Part shown: positions 62,837-64,000 of the stretch, in pieces
Numbering within the stretch: position 1 is the stretch's first letter
Layout of the letters: every line of letters begins with the position of its first letter
Source of the DNA: Aureococcus anophagefferens
Taxonomy: Eukaryota > Sar > Pelagophyceae > Pelagomonadales > Pelagomonadaceae
DNA length: 64,000 nucleotides
Direction: 5' to 3'
Assembly (NCBI RefSeq): GCF_000186865.1
Contig: NW_008705578.1
Location: 529,300 to 593,299 of the forward strand
Position numbers and translations under genes: made by a program
Notes under the pieces: generated by a model
The model's input: the letters and a program-made list of their open reading frames with translations, nothing else
Told to the model about the DNA's origin: nothing
The model's database searches: none

Positions 62837-63598
62837 CTACCTCGCGGCCGGCGTCGTCGCGCAGCCCGCGGGCGGCGCGCCGTCGTAGGCGTCGCAGATG
62901 GCCGTGAGCCAGGCGTCGCTGTCGGAGACGTAGACGCCGTCGACCGTGATCCAGACCGCGTCCTCGTAGTACTGCGTGACCTTGTCGTGGTCCTTCTGCA
63001 GCAGCGCGCCGCCGTCGCGCTCGTAGCACTCGTGCAACATCTTGCCCTTGGACGGCTCGAAGCCCGCGGTCTCGGCGCAGGACGTGACGACGTGCTGGAA
63101 CGGCGGCAGGGACGCGTCCGACGCCGAGAGCGTCGTCTGGTTGCGGTACATGCAGGCGACGAAGTCCCACCATCGGTAGTCGTACGCCGGCAGATCGATG
63201 CCGTACTCGGCGCAGAGATAGTACTGGGCGATCTCGCAGTCCTGCTCCGGCGAGCCCGAGAGCGTGCTCGTCGCCGTGCAGTTGGGCTCGAGCGATCCCT
63301 CGACGCTGTAGAAGCCCGTGCCGACGAACATGGGGTGCAGGCTCAGGTCGATGATCCCGCGCAGGCCGGCCGCGCTCATCACCTCCTCGTTGAAGATGAT
63401 GGAGTGCGACCGGCAGACGGATCACGTGCTCACGCACACGACCTCGACGGTGACGCGCGACGCGTCGAGGGACCGGAGCGACGCCAGGCCCCGCCGCCGC
63501 AGCGTCGGCGCCGCCGCGAGCAAGAAGAGGGCCGCGCCCGCGAGGAGCGGCGCGGCTTTGCGACTCCGAGGCAGCCCCAAAGCCGTCGGGGCAGCCAT
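62837..63598 (-). CDS. GILT-family thiol reductase, selenoprotein (in-frame TGA = Sec59), 253 aa
   Basis: From the ATG at 63598 to TAG at 62837 the frame is interrupted once, by TGA at 63422-63424. The residues around it, VTVEVVCVST-U-SVCRSHSIIF, put the TGA exactly at the first position of the GILT redox motif CxxC (U59-S-V-C62). Downstream hallmarks of GILT follow without a shift: GSPEQDCE (equivalent to HGPEEC), DFVACMYRNQ, CAETAGFEPSKGKMLHEC, and VWITVDGVYV. GILT reduces disulfides in acidic endolysosomes. Residues ~15-32 form a signal or signal-anchor segment (APLLAGAALFLLAAA). A pseudogene or intron is unlikely: the frame is the same on both sides, no acceptor lies near, and a SECIS follows. 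Confidence 0.88.
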
Positions 63599-63689
63599 CG
63601 CGTCGATACCCCCGCGGGGCGTCCGCAAAAAGGAGTCGGGCCGACGGTGCCAAGATACGGGCCGTATTCAGTGAGGGCAGCCAGCCAGC
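63599..63689. promoter_or_regulatory. 91-bp divergent spacer, GILT gene / right-edge gene
   Basis: The two start codons face away from each other across 91 bp. The spacer is locally AT-richer (CCAAGATACGGGCCGTATTC around 63650-63669, including the palindrome ATACGGGCCGTAT). No promoter motif was identified. Confidence 0.4.
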
Positions 63690-64000
63690 ATGGTGCGCGA
63701 CGAGGCCCGCACCGTGCGCACGGTCGTCGGCGGCTTCACGCTGACGCTGGCCGTCTTCGCCCTCGCGGGCGTGCGCCTCGACCCCGGCGCGAACGAGCCC
63801 GCCGCCGCGGCGCTGCGCCTGAACCTCGCGGCGCAGGAGCTGTCGCGGGGCGCGGCCAAGGACGCGGCCAAGGCCGGGGACCGCGGGCCGGGCTTCTCGA
63901 CGAAGGAGCTGGACCTCAACGCGGCGTCGAACGGCGTCGCGTCGGCGGACCACCCGGCGGGGAGCGACCTCGTCGCGCACAGCGGCGGCGACGCGAGCCA
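63690..64000 (+). CDS. N-terminal part of a membrane or secreted protein, runs off right edge
   Basis: The ATG at 63690 opens MVRDEARTVRTVVGGFTLTLAVFALAGVR, a basic start followed by one hydrophobic segment (residues ~14-28), a signal anchor or signal peptide. The visible remainder (103 codons) is Ala/Gly-rich and not recognised. The gene continues past 64000. Confidence 0.68.
   Translation, partial: MVRDEARTVRTVVGGFTLTLAVFALAGVRLDPGANEPAAAALRLNLAAQELSRGAAKDAAKAGDRGPGFSTKELDLNAASNGVASADHPAGSDLVAHSGGDAS

Noticed and set aside
62837..63382. GILT gene starting at the downstream methionines, as a shorter cysteine-less protein
   Set aside because: This loses the redox motif and the signal peptide, although the same frame continues upstream past a single TGA with strong GILT similarity and a SECIS follows.
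63380..63440. Intron removing the TGA in the GILT gene (GTGAGC donor at 63433)
   Set aside because: No plausible acceptor lies within the next bases, and removal would delete the second redox cysteine and conserved residues.
1..64000. tRNA or rRNA genes
   Set aside because: No tRNA-like cloverleaf or rRNA stretch was noticed, but a covariance-model scan was not possible.

Overview
The window is nuclear DNA of a GC-rich, compact eukaryote. Small TIR-bearing DNA elements act as spliceosomal introns, one gene reads UGA as selenocysteine, and the encoded proteins look stramenopile-like. Together these point to a pelagophyte alga, most likely Aureococcus anophagefferens or a close relative. That identification is inference; no database was searched, and all reading was by eye.

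Positions 1-52323 are dominated by one giant minus-strand gene. It starts at an ATG at 52323 with a signal peptide and runs off the left edge. I could thread a frame-consistent model through 27 exons and 26 introns, giving 38,610 coding nt (12,870 codons) with no stop. The product is a secreted or extracellular repeat protein. It is built from fibronectin-III folds, many of them interrupted by a ~100-residue beta-rich module (EVQ...GxFxLxFxG...DASAxxVxxALExL...VTF...GDxPxL). It also has three PA14 domains and filamin-like repeats. Exons are short between 30 and 38 kb and enormous (11.1 and >15.3 kb) at the 3' end. Several introns are introner elements of two families (A, about 200 bp; B, 203 bp plus an 8-bp duplication). 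They have terminal inverted repeats and target-site duplications that supply the 5' splice site, often GC instead of GT.

Intron 7 of this gene (38039-46304) is 8.3 kb and carries two further protein genes, divergently transcribed from a ~256-bp spacer. One is a 1,792-aa protein on the minus strand that has its own two introners. The other is a 345-aa coiled-coil protein on the plus strand. Other introns hold a ~175-bp tandem repeat (33.4-34.4 kb) and an assembly gap inside a palindrome (30.8 kb).

From 52.3 kb to the right edge the genes are ordinary, compact and mostly intron-poor. They are a Tubby-like protein (+), a Sel1-repeat protein (-), a signal-peptide-bearing methyltransferase-fold protein (-), a P2-type cation ATPase (+), an F-box/jacalin-like protein (-), a secreted protein of unknown function (+), a selenocysteine-containing GILT thiol reductase with a SECIS hairpin in its 3' UTR (-), and the start of a membrane protein (+). 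Adjacent genes are divergent or convergent with 90-560 bp spacers, so shared promoters are likely.
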